A DNA stretch of 64,000 nucleotides from Vibrio gallaecicus (GCF_024347495.1 NZ_AP025491.1:992001-1056000), one strand, 5' to 3'. Shown: positions 33,738 to 42,812, counted from the first letter of the stretch. Program-made: numbers and translations. The notes: generated from the letters alone by a model not told the origin.

Positions 33738-34352
33738 GCTTTTGTTTCTGATATTTACCCCATGATTATAAGCATCAAAAAACACAAGCCCGAGATTTGA
33801 AATGCTGTAACTTTCGATATGAGTTCTATTTTGATTTTCTGTCCTAGCCAATAGTGGAGTAAAAGCCATGTTATAGACTTTGCTAGAGATCAGATCACTG
33901 AGTGTAAAATTAACAATGTCAAAGCCACACAATAGAAAGTTTTCCAGATCGACAGTATAAGACTTATCAACAACTTCCATTGCAATATTGAAATCTTCGA
34001 ACGTCATAAAACCTTCAACATACCCAATAAATAAGTTAGCTATAATCGTTGGTTTCTTATTATCAGTAACTTTATCAAGGACACTTATAATTTTTTCCGA
34101 CACCTCATTAGCATTACGACTATGTGAGAATTTTTTAATTTTATCGTAATCTCGTTCGCTTACATCTTTCAAGTTAATAAAAAACTGTTTCAGCTTATTA
34201 GCAAATAATTCGTCTCTGATAGAAGTAGCAAGTGAAAGCATGTTAAATACATTGTTCAACACCGGTATGTCTTTAATCCATTCATTTTCGGAGACGTGAT
34301 CGATCAACACTTCAACATTGTCTTTGAATAAATTTAAACTACAATTTTTCAT
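33735..34352 (-). CDS. Hypothetical protein, 205 aa
   Basis: Helical N-terminal two thirds (IRDELFANKLKQFFINLKDVSERDYDKI, IISVLDKVTDNKKPTIIANLF) and a C-terminal part with a winged-helix look (SISNLGLVFFDAY). The same general plan is seen in 51323-51982 without close identity. Proteins of this plan are common in accessory regions; function unknown. TTGGAG precedes ATG 34352. Stop in attC R''. Confidence 0.75.
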   Translation of the reverse strand: MKNCSLNLFKDNVEVLIDHVSENEWIKDIPVLNNVFNMLSLATSIRDELFANKLKQFFINLKDVSERDYDKIKKFSHSRNANEVSEKIISVLDKVTDNKKPTIIANLFIGYVEGFMTFEDFNIAMEVVDKSYTVDLENFLLCGFDIVNFTLSDLISSKVYNMAFTPLLARTENQNRTHIESYSISNLGLVFFDAYNHGVNIRNKS

Positions 34353-34369
34353 TAAAACTCCAAAAAAGC

Positions 34370-34488
34370 TAACGCCCAATTAAGTAGCTGACAACGCTAC
34401 CAATAAACTCAAACTTACCACCGAAATCACTGAAGCTAAACTGAGTTGAAAATGCCAAGCGTTGACAGTCTGCTTAAATTGCTTGTTA
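34370..34488 (-). repeat. attC, class B, 119 bp
   Basis: Closes the second copy of the fused two-gene cassette (34521-35369). Confidence 0.97.
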
Positions 34489-34520
34489 GGTAATTTTTAC
34501 CGTAGCCAATGAAGCTTTAA

Positions 34521-34703
34521 CTAGACTGATTCTATGACTAGATTAAAGCCCATATTCGAACTGGAAAATACGATATCTGAGCTTTCATTAGTCTCGACAT
34601 TAAATTCAGCTCCTGGCTCTATATGGAAACTAACTTTAGTTTCAGATACTTGAACTGTAATTTCACCAGATTCATTACCTGTGTTTTTAAATTTCTTATT
34701 CAT
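34521..34703 (-). CDS. 60-aa hypothetical protein, family member 3 of 3
   Basis: Differs from member 2 (19747-19929) at only a few positions (VSETKVSFHIEPGAEF; GFNLV). Intact, with the same start context. Its partner gene upstream in the cassette is broken, so selection seems to have kept this small gene rather than the membrane protein here. Confidence 0.8.
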   Translation of the reverse strand: MNKKFKNTGNESGEITVQVSETKVSFHIEPGAEFNVETNESSDIVFSSSNMGFNLVIESV

Positions 34704-34730
34704 TTAAAATGCCTTCTTTATTAATTTTAA

Positions 34731-34809
34731 TACAGCTACTGATGACATATAGCTACACTTTCCGAAGCAAAAATGCCATGCGTAGGAGGTCAATTTAAGA
34801 GCTTTGTTA
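34731..34809 (-). repeat. Decayed attC between two fused cassettes (second copy)
   Basis: R'' is intact (TTTGTTA ending 34809) and the centre matches the fossil at 19957-20035, but no TAACGCC-type R' exists on the left. The better R'' shows the 34 kb copy is closer to the ancestral state here. Confidence 0.7.
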
Positions 34810-34825
34810 GGTATAGCTTGATGAG

Positions 34826-35369
34826 TCATAATCGTTTTGATTTTATGAAGAAGAACACAAGAAAGTCGGACATTAAAATTAGCACCACGAGTAACACTTC
34901 TGAAATTGCAAGGGCTCCCCATTTGTATTTTGATACTTGGTAAGGTATTTAATATAGTCCTACAAAGCTCTCCACCGCCCTTAGAATCAAATAATAAAAG
35001 ACCTGCAAGAAGTACGTCTAGCCAATTGTTTTTTAATGACATGAAAAACCCAATAAATTCGGGCAGAAAATCAGTAAAGAAAGACAACATTAACGTTGAA
35101 AAACCATAACCAAAGGGAAAAACAAATTGAAGAATTACGTTTAACCCTAAAGCGTACACTGCATTTTTGATTCGAAACATTACCAACGTAATTAGTACAA
35201 TATCAACAATCGACAGATAAAGATAAGCCCTTAAAGGGAATTCTGCCTTATAATACAGCGCAGTCGCCAGAACCCCATTCACATACACTAACGTAATAAT
35301 TATTAACGCTAGCATCAATACACACCCAATAAAAGCTCCTTTATAAGGGCTATAAGTCTTCACAATCAT
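34826..35369 (-). pseudogene. Integral membrane protein, frameshifted copy of 20052-20603
   Basis: Matches the intact copy from MIVKTYSPYKGAFIG through LPSIKIQ, then loses frame because 8 bases present near 20130-20150 are missing near 34905. The intact frame would have ended at 34826; instead translation runs on to 34704 with unrelated residues, losing the last membrane helix. Confidence 0.85.
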
Positions 35370-35402
35370 TCCCCATTGTAATTAGCACACCCCCTGTGTA
35401 CC

Positions 35403-35521
35403 TAACGCCCAATTAAGTAGCTGACAACGCTACCAATACTCTCAAATTTATCACCGTAATCACAAAAGCTAAACCGAGTTGAAAATGCCAAGCGTTGGCA
35501 GTCTGCTTAAATTGCTTGTTA
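35403..35521 (-). repeat. attC, class B, 119 bp
   Basis: Closes the DUF3465 cassette. Confidence 0.97.
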
Positions 35522-35530
35522 TGTGAATTT

Positions 35531-35926
35531 TTACTCGTATTTTTTACCGTTGTGCTTTAACCAACCATGCGGGTGTCTATTATTAGGATCGTGGTGTGTC
35601 CAATGCATTACACCGCCCTTTTTATTCCATTCATACTCACCGTAAAATTGGACTCGATCGCCGACTCTTAGGTTAGGAATCCTAGGTGCGAGATCGATAT
35701 TATGAGCGACAAGTAAGGTTTGCTTACTATCCAGTCTTAGGATGAACTTTTGATGTCGACTTCCATCATTATCATCGGGTAATAAACGAATTACAGTACC
35801 TGAGCCTTGAACTTGAAGATCACTTTGTTGATTTTCGTATGCCTTTTTCAATTTGTGATCATTGGCTTGAGTACCAACTGAAATCAGGCACAAAATTGCC
35901 ACAAATATAGCTAATAACTTCTTCAT
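35531..35926 (-). CDS. DUF3465 family exported protein, 131 aa
   Basis: Signal peptide MKKLLAIFVAILCLISVGTQA, then a compact OB-like domain: GSGTVIRLLPDD, HQKFILRLDSKQTLLVAHNI, LRVGDRVQFYGEYEWN and the hallmark GGVMHWTHHDP followed by HGWLKHNGKKY. This is the DUF3465 family, periplasmic and of unknown function. ATG 35926 is chosen by the signal peptide. Confidence 0.9.
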   Translation of the reverse strand: MKKLLAIFVAILCLISVGTQANDHKLKKAYENQQSDLQVQGSGTVIRLLPDDNDGSRHQKFILRLDSKQTLLVAHNIDLAPRIPNLRVGDRVQFYGEYEWNKKGGVMHWTHHDPNNRHPHGWLKHNGKKYE

Positions 35927-35950
35927 ATACTCAAATCCATTTGATTCACA

Positions 35951-36070
35951 TAACGCCCAATTAAGGTGTGAGGCACGCAATACCGATGCTACCGCATACC
36001 ACCTTAATCACTAAAACCAACGCATAGTAAAAATGCCACGCGTGCCGAATCACTCTTAAATTGTTTGTTA
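35951..36070 (-). repeat. attC, class D2, 120 bp
   Basis: Near-copy of 29649-29768. Closes the HEPN-like cassette 36068-36787. Confidence 0.97.
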
Positions 36071-36787
36071 GGCGCGTTTTTTAGGGTGCATTATTTGGTT
36101 GAATAGACTGCGATGAGTGCCAATTTCCATCGTTGCCTTGACTAACGATTTCAATAACTTATCGGATGCACTGTAGAAATTTGTTATTGGACTTGAAAAG
36201 TCTCTAATATCCAATTTTGAGATAATTTCGTACTGATTCAACGCATCTGCATCTCTATGAGCAATAGTATTAAGCCTAACTTCACGAAACTGTTGGATAG
36301 TTACTTTATGAGCTTTACGTAATTCCTTTAATGCACCTGACACTTCTTTTTTTGATTCATCAGATAAACCTGTGCACTCAAAAATAAAGCCCATTTTCTT
36401 GCCCGTCACCTTTGTCATATCCCATTCATATATGGTCAAGAGCAGAGTACGCAAAGCTATACCTCTTTTCGTTTCGTTCGGATGCGCAAAAGCATCTGCT
36501 TTCAAGGCTTGGATGTCCCTTTCGGCAAGTAGAAAATAAAGACTAAGGTTGAAGAACTGTTTAGATGCAGGGAAATATTCGGAATTGATCTTTTCCATCT
36601 GCTCAACAACTGTTTGAATTGTGTTGTTAATCACTTTATCTCTAAACTGAAACTCTTTGTTTAGCTTTCGATGTAACCGCCACAAGAACAATGCTTTCAA
36701 TTGTTTTCCAAATTTCTGATGAAATTTCATACGCCACCATCGTTCTTGAACTTGGCGAGTAGAATTTAAAAATTTTTGACTCATCAT
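36068..36787 (-). CDS. HEPN-like (AbiU2/AbiV-type) protein, 239 aa
   Basis: Helical and basic. VRLNTIAHRDADALNQYEII around residue 180 contains R-LNTIA-H followed by R-D, the RX4-6H motif with the 'AHRD' context typical of AbiU2-like HEPN domains. HEPN ribonucleases of this sort act in abortive phage infection or toxin-antitoxin systems; no partner is encoded, so defence is inferred. Two adjacent ATGs at the start; stop in attC R''. Confidence 0.75.
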   Translation of the reverse strand: MMSQKFLNSTRQVQERWWRMKFHQKFGKQLKALFLWRLHRKLNKEFQFRDKVINNTIQTVVEQMEKINSEYFPASKQFFNLSLYFLLAERDIQALKADAFAHPNETKRGIALRTLLLTIYEWDMTKVTGKKMGFIFECTGLSDESKKEVSGALKELRKAHKVTIQQFREVRLNTIAHRDADALNQYEIISKLDIRDFSSPITNFYSASDKLLKSLVKATMEIGTHRSLFNQIMHPKKRA

Positions 36788-36806
36788 AATATTCCACCGT
36801 AGCGCC

Positions 36807-36928
36807 TAACGCCGCGTTAAGTAGTGAGCAACGCCACCACCCTACCTAAAACCTTGTCACCGTAAACACCAAAACTGACTTGAACTGAAAATGCCGAGCG
36901 TTGGGAATCTGTCTTAAACGCTTTGTTA
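36807..36928 (-). repeat. attC, class A, 122 bp
   Basis: Closes repeat cassette copy 12. Confidence 0.97.
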
Positions 36929-37372
36929 GTTTGCTTACATGATGCAGCCAAAGTTTAGCGCCAAGGTGCTGAATTGGTTACAAAACTACTGGCTTTGAAC
37001 GACAATGTAAAATTGAAAACTACAGAACTCTAACCCAACCAACAAAACGCACTTGGCTAAGAAGCGACATGCGATAAACAGCAACAGTTTGAAGTACTTT
37101 AGCTGACAAAGGATTCATTCGACCAACCTGACAACCAAGTTCAACGAACCGACCTTTCTGCGACAAACTCACCAAGAAAAAGAAACAGCGCGAGACGCAC
37201 TAAGCGACCAAAGTTACTGATGCGAAGAAATGAATAACGTTGAACTCAAAGAGCCGAAAAACACCCTACGCGCGATGAGATTTGGTTGCACAACTTTCGG
37301 AAAACGAACAGGTGTAAAGCACAGAAACCAGACTAGGCTTTTTGACCAAAACGCTTTTCTACTTTTGCAAAC
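36929..37372 (-). repeat. ORF-less repeat cassette, copy 12 of 16
   Basis: Subtype with 'gttcaacgaaccgaccttt' (as copies 11 and 14), but with the standard 'gaataacgttgaactc' right part. Confidence 0.92.
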
Positions 37373-37492
37373 TAACGCCCAATTAAGTAGCTGACAACGC
37401 TACCAAATACACTTAAACCTACCACCTAAATCACTGAAGCTAAACCGAGTTGAAAATGCCAAGCGTTGACAGTCTGCTTAAATTGCTTGTTA
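37373..37492 (-). repeat. attC, class B, 120 bp
   Basis: Closes the DUF805 cassette and supplies its stop. Confidence 0.97.
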
Positions 37493-37861
37493 TGGTGCAG
37501 GTTCTTTAGGACTGATTCCATATTCATTAGAGCCAGGTTTACTATCCATTAAGGCGAAGAACAAAATTGCTAGGACACCAATGATTGGAATTAATAAGAT
37601 AAAAGCCCAATAACCACTATGGCTAGTATCGTGAATTCTGCGAACCGTTAGTGAAAGCGAAGGCAAAAAAATGAATATTCCATACACTCCACCAAGAAGA
37701 CCGCCACCCAGTTCTGGGTTAAAAGTACCCATTTGGTTATCTAAGAAAGCGAGAGCTAAACTAATAACTAAACTGATTAAATAGAAATACCAAAACTCTT
37801 TTCGTCTGGCTCGACCTTTAAAGATTGCGTACTGCTTGATTGCACTTATGAAATGTTCCAC
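37490..37861 (-). CDS. DUF805 family membrane protein, 123 aa
   Basis: Canonical DUF805: F-x-G-RARRKEFWYFYLISLVIS at the N-terminus, then LPSLSLTVRRIHDTSHSGYW with the RRxHDT/S-G-W box, and LLIPIIGVLAILFFALMDSKPGSNEYG at the end. Three to four membrane helices; function unknown. GTG start at 37861 after GGAG. Stop in attC R''. Confidence 0.94.
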   Translation of the reverse strand: MEHFISAIKQYAIFKGRARRKEFWYFYLISLVISLALAFLDNQMGTFNPELGGGLLGGVYGIFIFLPSLSLTVRRIHDTSHSGYWAFILLIPIIGVLAILFFALMDSKPGSNEYGISPKEPAP

Positions 37862-37899
37862 TTATCTCTCCTTGAGGATGAAAAGTCGACGATGCGCCA

Positions 37900-38019
37900 T
37901 AACGCCCTGTTAAGGGGTGAGCAACGCAATACCGATGCCGCCGCATACCACCTTAAACACCAAAACCAACGCATAGTGAAAATGCCACGCGTTGCGAATC
38001 CCTCTTAAACAGTTTGTTA
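37900..38019 (-). repeat. attC, class D, 120 bp
   Basis: Closes the cassette holding the + strand TIR gene; arms 'cctgttaagggg' and 'ccctcttaaacag'. Confidence 0.97.
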
Positions 38020-38027
38020 TAAGCCAT

Positions 38028-38055
38028 TTGTCGCTATAAACCAATTGCTTATGGT
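38028..38055 (+). promoter_or_regulatory. Candidate promoter of the TIR gene
   Basis: TTGTCG at 38028-38033 and TATGGT at 38050-38055 with a 16-base spacer, 40 bases before the ATG at 38095. Needed because this gene faces against the array and cannot be read from the integron's own promoter. Confidence 0.45.
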
Positions 38056-38094
38056 AACATACTCATGTTTATCGCATATTACTTGGTTTGTTAC

Positions 38095-39012
38095 ATGGCT
38101 GATTTAACCACACTAGAAAAGAAGAAATTAGAACGCTACTTCGGCATGGAGAGCGGGTACTTTAGTAATTTTTCCAATAACTCTCTAGAGCTATTCGTTG
38201 CGGAGCACTTAAGCATCGAGATCTATGACGAAAAGTACAACTTTGGGTCTGGTTCAAAAGCAAACAGAGTAAGAGCCTTGTGGCAACTAGAAAGCAACGA
38301 TGTCATTGCGAAATTTCTCACTGCAGTCATGGAACAGGATGACTTTGAGAAAGATAATTCTTACTCATACACTGGCAATACCAATGATACTTTGAAACAA
38401 GAGTGCTTAGAAATTATTGCGAGACTCCAAGGAACCACACCGCAACCGCAACCGCAACCGCAACCGCAACCGCAACCGCAACCGCAACCGCAACCGCAAC
38501 CGCAACCGCAAAATTCGATCACTGAACCAGCACAAGCGCAAGTATTTAATTGGTCAACACCTCCGATGAAAAAGAAAGTATTCATAGTTCATGGTCACGA
38601 TGAGCTAACTAAAGAAAAGGTAGCTAGATTTATTTCCCAAGTAGGCTTAGAGCCAATTATCTTGCATGAACAAGTTAGTGGCAGCCAAACGATCATCGAA
38701 AAAATTGAACGTTACGCTGACCAAGTCTGCTTTGCTATCGTACTGTACACTCCTTGTGATAGAGGTGCGAAAGCCAGTGAAAGAACACCTATGTTCCGAG
38801 CTAGGCAGAATGTCGTGTTTGAACATGGATATTTCATCGCTAAGCTGGGACGAAGCAAGGTTACAGCCATCGTGAAAGGTAACATAGAGCTACCAAATGA
38901 CTTTAGCGGAGTGGTATACGTTCCATTCGATGAGAATGAGGCGTGGAAACTATCATTAGCTCGTGAAATGAAAGGTGCTGGGTGCGAAATCGACCTAGCA
39001 GCCCTAGTTTAA
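38095..39012 (+). CDS. TIR-like nucleotide-binding protein with Pro-Gln repeat, 305 aa
   Basis: Three parts: an N-terminal domain (MADLTTLEKKKLERYFGMES through GSGSKANRVRALW), a (Pro-Gln)12 linker at residues 116-139, and a C-terminal TIR-like domain (KKVFIVHGHDELTKEKVARF, then PCDRGA, QNVVFEHGYF). The last matches the predicted-nucleotide-binding TIR proteins related to CBASS/Pycsar Cap12-type effectors that destroy NAD+. The VFEHGYF segment holds the likely catalytic Glu. No cyclase gene is nearby. Translated against the array. An upstream ATG (38065) is too close to the promoter and lacks a ribosome site. Confidence 0.85.
   Translation: MADLTTLEKKKLERYFGMESGYFSNFSNNSLELFVAEHLSIEIYDEKYNFGSGSKANRVRALWQLESNDVIAKFLTAVMEQDDFEKDNSYSYTGNTNDTLKQECLEIIARLQGTTPQPQPQPQPQPQPQPQPQPQPQPQNSITEPAQAQVFNWSTPPMKKKVFIVHGHDELTKEKVARFISQVGLEPIILHEQVSGSQTIIEKIERYADQVCFAIVLYTPCDRGAKASERTPMFRARQNVVFEHGYFIAKLGRSKVTAIVKGNIELPNDFSGVVYVPFDENEAWKLSLAREMKGAGCEIDLAALV
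38440..38511 (+). repeat. CCGCAA hexanucleotide repeat, 12 units
   Basis: Twelve perfect CCGCAA units encode (Pro-Gln)12 between the two domains of the TIR protein. Slippage would change linker length without shifting the frame. Confidence 0.97.
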
Positions 39013-39020
39013 TATGCTTA

Positions 39021-39046
39021 AAGCCAGTGGAGCTAACTACTGGCTT
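39021..39046 (+). terminator. Hairpin after the TIR gene
   Basis: AAGCCAGT at 39021-39028 pairs with ACTGGCTT at 39039-39046, ten bases after the stop codon. No T run follows, so termination would be weak; part of the stem also belongs to the cassette's terminal inverted repeat. Confidence 0.4.
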
Positions 39047-39047
39047 A

Positions 39048-39166
39048 TAACGCCCAATTAAGTAGCTGACAACGCTACCAATACACTCAAATTTACCACC
39101 TTAATCACTGAAGCTAAACCGAGTTGAAAATGCCAAGCGTTGACAGTCTGCTTAAATTGCTTGTTA
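39048..39166 (-). repeat. attC, class B, 119 bp
   Basis: Closes the ankyrin cassette and supplies its stop. Confidence 0.97.
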
Positions 39167-39730
39167 GGGCACTTTCGTTTCAAGAGCCGATAATATTTCT
39201 TCGTAACCATTTTCTCTTGCTATAGAAGAAGCTGATAAACCATTCTCATTAACAAAATCAGTGTTTGCCCCATGTGCTATTAAGATTTCGACCGTACTTA
39301 TATTTTCATTAAACACAGCAATCATTAAAGGACTAAACGCTGCATCTCCAGCAACTAAATTAGGAGTTGCGCCTGCTTGTAATAACTTAATTAGTATGTC
39401 GTCCTCAGCCCATTGAGCAGCCATATAAACTGGTGATTCACCCTGCCAATTTAAAACATTAGGGTTTGCAGATTTTGATAATAACAACATTACCAATGGC
39501 TCATTACCCACAATCGTGGATATATGTAACAAACTTGCACCACAGTTGTTTTGATAATTTACATCTAAGCCGTTTTGAATGAGCTGGAGTGAAAGCGACT
39601 CATCTCTAGCCTTAATTAAGCTTTCAAGAGCCACATTAAACTCTGTAGTTGGATCTGATTGGCAAACATTATCACTACATCCACTCATCATAGCTAAAAC
39701 CAACAAACAACTCGGTAGTTTTATATCCAC
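39164..39730 (-). CDS. Ankyrin-repeat lipoprotein, 188 aa
   Basis: Lipoprotein signal with lipobox MMSGC (Cys18). Four ankyrin units are visible: GLDVNYQNNCGASLLHISTI, SANPNVLNWQGESPVYMAAQ, GATPNLVAGDAAFSPLMIAV and GANTDFVNENGLSASSIARE. A periplasmic protein-binding role is likely. GTG start at 39730 after AAGGAGG. Stop in attC R''. Confidence 0.92.
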   Translation of the reverse strand: MDIKLPSCLLVLAMMSGCSDNVCQSDPTTEFNVALESLIKARDESLSLQLIQNGLDVNYQNNCGASLLHISTIVGNEPLVMLLLSKSANPNVLNWQGESPVYMAAQWAEDDILIKLLQAGATPNLVAGDAAFSPLMIAVFNENISTVEILIAHGANTDFVNENGLSASSIARENGYEEILSALETKVP

Positions 39731-39746
39731 TTGACCTCCTTTGCCC

Positions 39747-39868
39747 TAACGCCGCGTTAAGTAGTGAGCAACGCCTGCCACCTAACCTAAACCATTGCAC
39801 CGTAAACACCAAAACTGACTTTAACTGAAAATGCCGAGCGTTGGGAATCTGTCTTAAACGCTTTGTTA
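39747..39868 (-). repeat. attC, class A, 122 bp
   Basis: Closes the cassette 39876-40232. Confidence 0.97.
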
Positions 39869-39875
39869 TGGCGCT

Positions 39876-40232
39876 TTACTTATAATGTTGCTGACACCAA
39901 GTTTCCCAGTTTGTTTCGCCCAAAAGCTTTCGAGCCTTAATGGTGCGAAATACGTTGATAAGTCCCATACAAACGCCAAATAGAGATGCTGAGACAAGAT
40001 ATGTTACCCAATTATTTGGCTCTGAATGCCAAAAAAATACCCACATTAACGCTCCCCATAATAGCCCCATAAACAAGCCATGTGTTATGAGTATTTTTGC
40101 AGGAGATTGAAAAACTAGAGGCTTTTGGGAAGGGTCTTTATATCTAGACCAAATAAACGCTGTTGGCTTAGTTAAATCTGCGGGGACACCCTTCTCAATT
40201 AGGTGTTTTTGAATGAATTCTGCTTTTTCCAT
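39876..40232 (-). CDS. DUF6404-like membrane protein, 118 aa
   Basis: N-terminal soluble helix (EFIQKHLIEKGVP), two membrane helices (ITHGLFMGLLWGALMWVFFW and VSASLFGVCMGLINVF) and a C-terminal KLLGETNWETWCQQHYK. This order fits DUF6404 proteins of unknown function. AGGCGAAG precedes ATG 40232. About 100 bases upstream (40233-40338) carry no gene. Confidence 0.75.
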   Translation of the reverse strand: MEKAEFIQKHLIEKGVPADLTKPTAFIWSRYKDPSQKPLVFQSPAKILITHGLFMGLLWGALMWVFFWHSEPNNWVTYLVSASLFGVCMGLINVFRTIKARKLLGETNWETWCQQHYK

Positions 40233-40338
40233 CTTCGCCTCACTAAGCGTACGCTAGTTTGAATTCTAAGACTTTATCAAAATTTATCGAGAATGATGAT
40301 TGAAATGCTGCGACTGACTTCAAAGCCTCAGTGCGCCA

Positions 40339-40457
40339 TAACGCCCAATTAAGTAGCTGACAACGCTACCAATACATTCAAATTTACCACCGAAATCACT
40401 GAAGCTAAACCGAGTTAAAAATGCAGAGCGTTGACAGTCTGCTTAAATTGCTTGTTA
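40339..40457 (-). repeat. attC, class B, 119 bp
   Basis: Closes the SDR cassette; inner arm reads 'atgcagagcg', a small mismatch. Confidence 0.97.
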
Positions 40458-40462
40458 GCCGA

Positions 40463-41200
40463 TCATGCCAACGAAAGCCCACCATCAACCACCAAAGTGT
40501 GACCAACGATATAACTGGCTTTGTCAGATAACAAAAACTCAATAGCATTGACAATTTCATCGACTTCTCCAAAACGATTGATGGGTACGACTTCTGAAAC
40601 CTCAGTACGGATATCAGAGTTTTCAAGTTTCCTTTCTTCCCATCGTGGTGTCCAAGTAACACCAGGAGCAACCGCATTAATTCGAATATCCGATTTAATG
40701 CTTTCTAAGGCAACTGACTTAGTTAGCCCTTCAAGTGCGTGTTTAGCAGCACTATACATTGATGCGTTGGGTGTCGGTCTAATACCATTAACGGAACTTA
40801 CATTTACTATCGATGCACCTGCTTCCATTAATTTCAGTTCAGACCTCAAGCACAAGGCTTGGCACAAAAAATCCACATGAAGCGTTTCTTTGAGAAGCGT
40901 TACATCTACTTCAGGTAAATAACCACGAGAAACAAGAGCCGGAGACGCGTTATTTACTGCTACATTCAACTTTCCGTAAAACTTTGTAATGTGAGTAAAC
41001 AAACCCTCTAATTGTTGTTCATCAGCAATATCAACTAATTGATGATCAACAGTTTTTAAATCCGGATACTGTTCAATTACATTGTTCCAAGCATCCTTCG
41101 AACGCGAGCATGTAATAACTTTATACCCATCCTTCACGAGCCTAAGAACTGTATGTAAGCCGATACCTTTTGAACCACCCGTGACTAATGCAACTTTCAA
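40463..41200 (-). CDS. Short-chain dehydrogenase/reductase (SDR), 245 aa
   Basis: Classical SDR: TGGSKGIG at residues 7-14 binds NAD(P); NNAS at 83-86; catalytic Ser136, Tyr149 and Lys153 (YSAAK); PG motif in AVAPGV; C-terminal VVDGG. Substrate unknown. A longer metabolic gene than most cassettes carry. TTG start at 41200 with GGAG seven bases upstream. Confidence 0.95.
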   Translation of the reverse strand: MKVALVTGGSKGIGLHTVLRLVKDGYKVITCSRSKDAWNNVIEQYPDLKTVDHQLVDIADEQQLEGLFTHITKFYGKLNVAVNNASPALVSRGYLPEVDVTLLKETLHVDFLCQALCLRSELKLMEAGASIVNVSSVNGIRPTPNASMYSAAKHALEGLTKSVALESIKSDIRINAVAPGVTWTPRWEERKLENSDIRTEVSEVVPINRFGEVDEIVNAIEFLLSDKASYIVGHTLVVDGGLSLA

Positions 41201-41236
41201 TTTAGGACTCCTTTCCTATTTATTTACTTTGACGGC

Positions 41237-41358
41237 TAACGCCGCGTTAAGTAGTGAGCAACGCCACCACCCTACCTAAAACCTTGCCACCTTAGACACT
41301 AAAGCTGACCCAAACTGAAAATGCCAAGCGTTGGGAATCTGTCTTAAACGCTTTGTTA
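41237..41358 (-). repeat. attC, class A, 122 bp
   Basis: Closes repeat cassette copy 13. Confidence 0.97.
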
Positions 41359-41804
41359 GTTTGCTTACATGATGCAGCCAAAGTTTAGTGCCAAGGTGCT
41401 GAATTGGTTACAAAACTACTGGCTTTGACCGACAATGTAAAACTGAAAACTACGGAACTCAAACTCAACCAACAAAATGTACTTGGCTAAGAAGCGACAT
41501 GCGATAAACAGCCACAGTTTAAAGCGTTTTAGCTGATAAAGGATTCATTCGACTAACCTGACAACAAAGTGCGACAAAGCTACTATTATGCGGATTAACC
41601 ACCAAGAAAAAGAAGCAGCGCGAGATGCGCTAAGTGACCAAAGTTACTGATGCGGAGAAATGAATAACGTTGAACTCAAAGAGCCGAAAAACACCCTACG
41701 CGCACTGATGATTTGGTTGCACAACTTTCGGAAAACGAACAGGTGTAAAGCATAGAAACCAAACTAGGCTCTTTGACTACAAACGCTTTTCTACTATTGC
41801 AAAC
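41359..41804 (-). repeat. ORF-less repeat cassette, copy 13 of 16
   Basis: Subtype with 'acaacaaagtgcgac' and 'ctattatgcgg', shared with copy 15; right part is the 'cgcactgatgatttgg' subtype. Confidence 0.92.
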
Positions 41805-41897
41805 TAACGCCCGCTTAAGGGGTGAGTGAACGCGTGCCAGAATTGCAGCGAAGCGAAAATGGCACGCGTTTACGAATCCCTCTTGAAGCGTTTGTTA
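41805..41897 (-). repeat. attC, short class E variant, 93 bp
   Basis: Arms 'cccgcttaagggg' and 'ccctcttgaagcg', hairpin 'cgcgtgccag...ggcacgcg'. Closes the nucleotidyltransferase cassette and supplies the stop of 41895-42812. Confidence 0.96.
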
Positions 41898-42812
41898 TGA
41901 CCCAGCTCTGAACTCCTTAATTTTAATTAGTTCTCGTTCTTGACCGTTTAATGGTTTAATCACTTTCCGTTGGATCAACACATCTAACTTCGCACCGTAA
42001 TAGTCATGAACAAATTGTTTTGCCGCGAACTTTGTAACTGTTCCATAAATAGAATCTCCATTTTCCAATTTGGCTTCAAACTTACAGTGCTCTGGTAAGA
42101 AGCCAGATAAAATGAGTGTTATCTCTTCGTCATTTTCTACTATGTCCGTTGATTCAACTCTTTTTCGAGCTCTATGAATAAGGCGACTATCAAGGCAATA
42201 TTCTTTTTCATCACCTACAACTCTTATCGTTGATTTCGCTTTATCTAAAACCTCAAAAAACTCTTTTAATGACTGAAGTACACGCTTATCAAGATTATTA
42301 ACTAATTCTTCAAATAACATTTCATCATTCTGAGCTGATGTATTAATCATTTCTAATACATCATCCACTGTGTTCTTTAGCGCCGTCTCTGTAATTTCTA
42401 TTTGATCCGTAACTTCGTCAAGTACAAAGCCAAAAGATCCCTTAACGACTTGAGTAACCATTAAATTAGAGTTTCTTTTTAAAGGAACCTTACCTCTTTC
42501 TCCTAATGTGCCGCTTTCTTTATTAGCAAATGTTTTATTAATTAACTTTTGAAATTTTTCAAGCGCACTCCCTGCAAAACTCGCAGAAATACCATGAGAA
42601 CCTAAAACAGGCTCACCACCAAAAAATAGAGCAACACTAGCATTTGTAGAAATATTAGAGCCTAGCTCCTCAATCTCTGCAATTATTTCGTTTAAACGTT
42701 CTTTATATTGAAATTCACCAACAAAATCTCCGTACTCGACTGATTGATGAAGTAATTGTTCAACCGCATATTTATCAGCAGTTAAACTGTTTAATCGTAA
42801 TTTACGAGGCAT
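41895..42812 (-). CDS. Hypothetical protein, 305 aa (partner of the DUF6932 gene)
   Basis: Not recognised. Soluble; helical N-terminal half, then a strand-rich C-terminal domain (EITLILSGFLPEHCKFEAKL, VLIQRKVIKPLNGQEREL). GGAGGTAACA precedes ATG 42812, which overlaps the end of the upstream nucleotidyltransferase reading frame by 11 bases, so the two are co-translated. The pairing suggests a two-component toxin-antitoxin or defence module. Stop in attC R''. Confidence 0.75.
   Translation of the reverse strand: MPRKLRLNSLTADKYAVEQLLHQSVEYGDFVGEFQYKERLNEIIAEIEELGSNISTNASVALFFGGEPVLGSHGISASFAGSALEKFQKLINKTFANKESGTLGERGKVPLKRNSNLMVTQVVKGSFGFVLDEVTDQIEITETALKNTVDDVLEMINTSAQNDEMLFEELVNNLDKRVLQSLKEFFEVLDKAKSTIRVVGDEKEYCLDSRLIHRARKRVESTDIVENDEEITLILSGFLPEHCKFEAKLENGDSIYGTVTKFAAKQFVHDYYGAKLDVLIQRKVIKPLNGQERELIKIKEFRAGS

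Noticed and set aside
38361..38585. 74-codon Cys-Gly-rich frame on the - strand
   Set aside because: It is only the reverse complement of the CCGCAA repeat and flanking TIR gene.
39021..39046. Strong rho-independent terminator after the TIR gene
   Set aside because: The stem is real but no T run follows, and part of it is explained by the cassette's terminal inverted repeat; kept only as a weak candidate.
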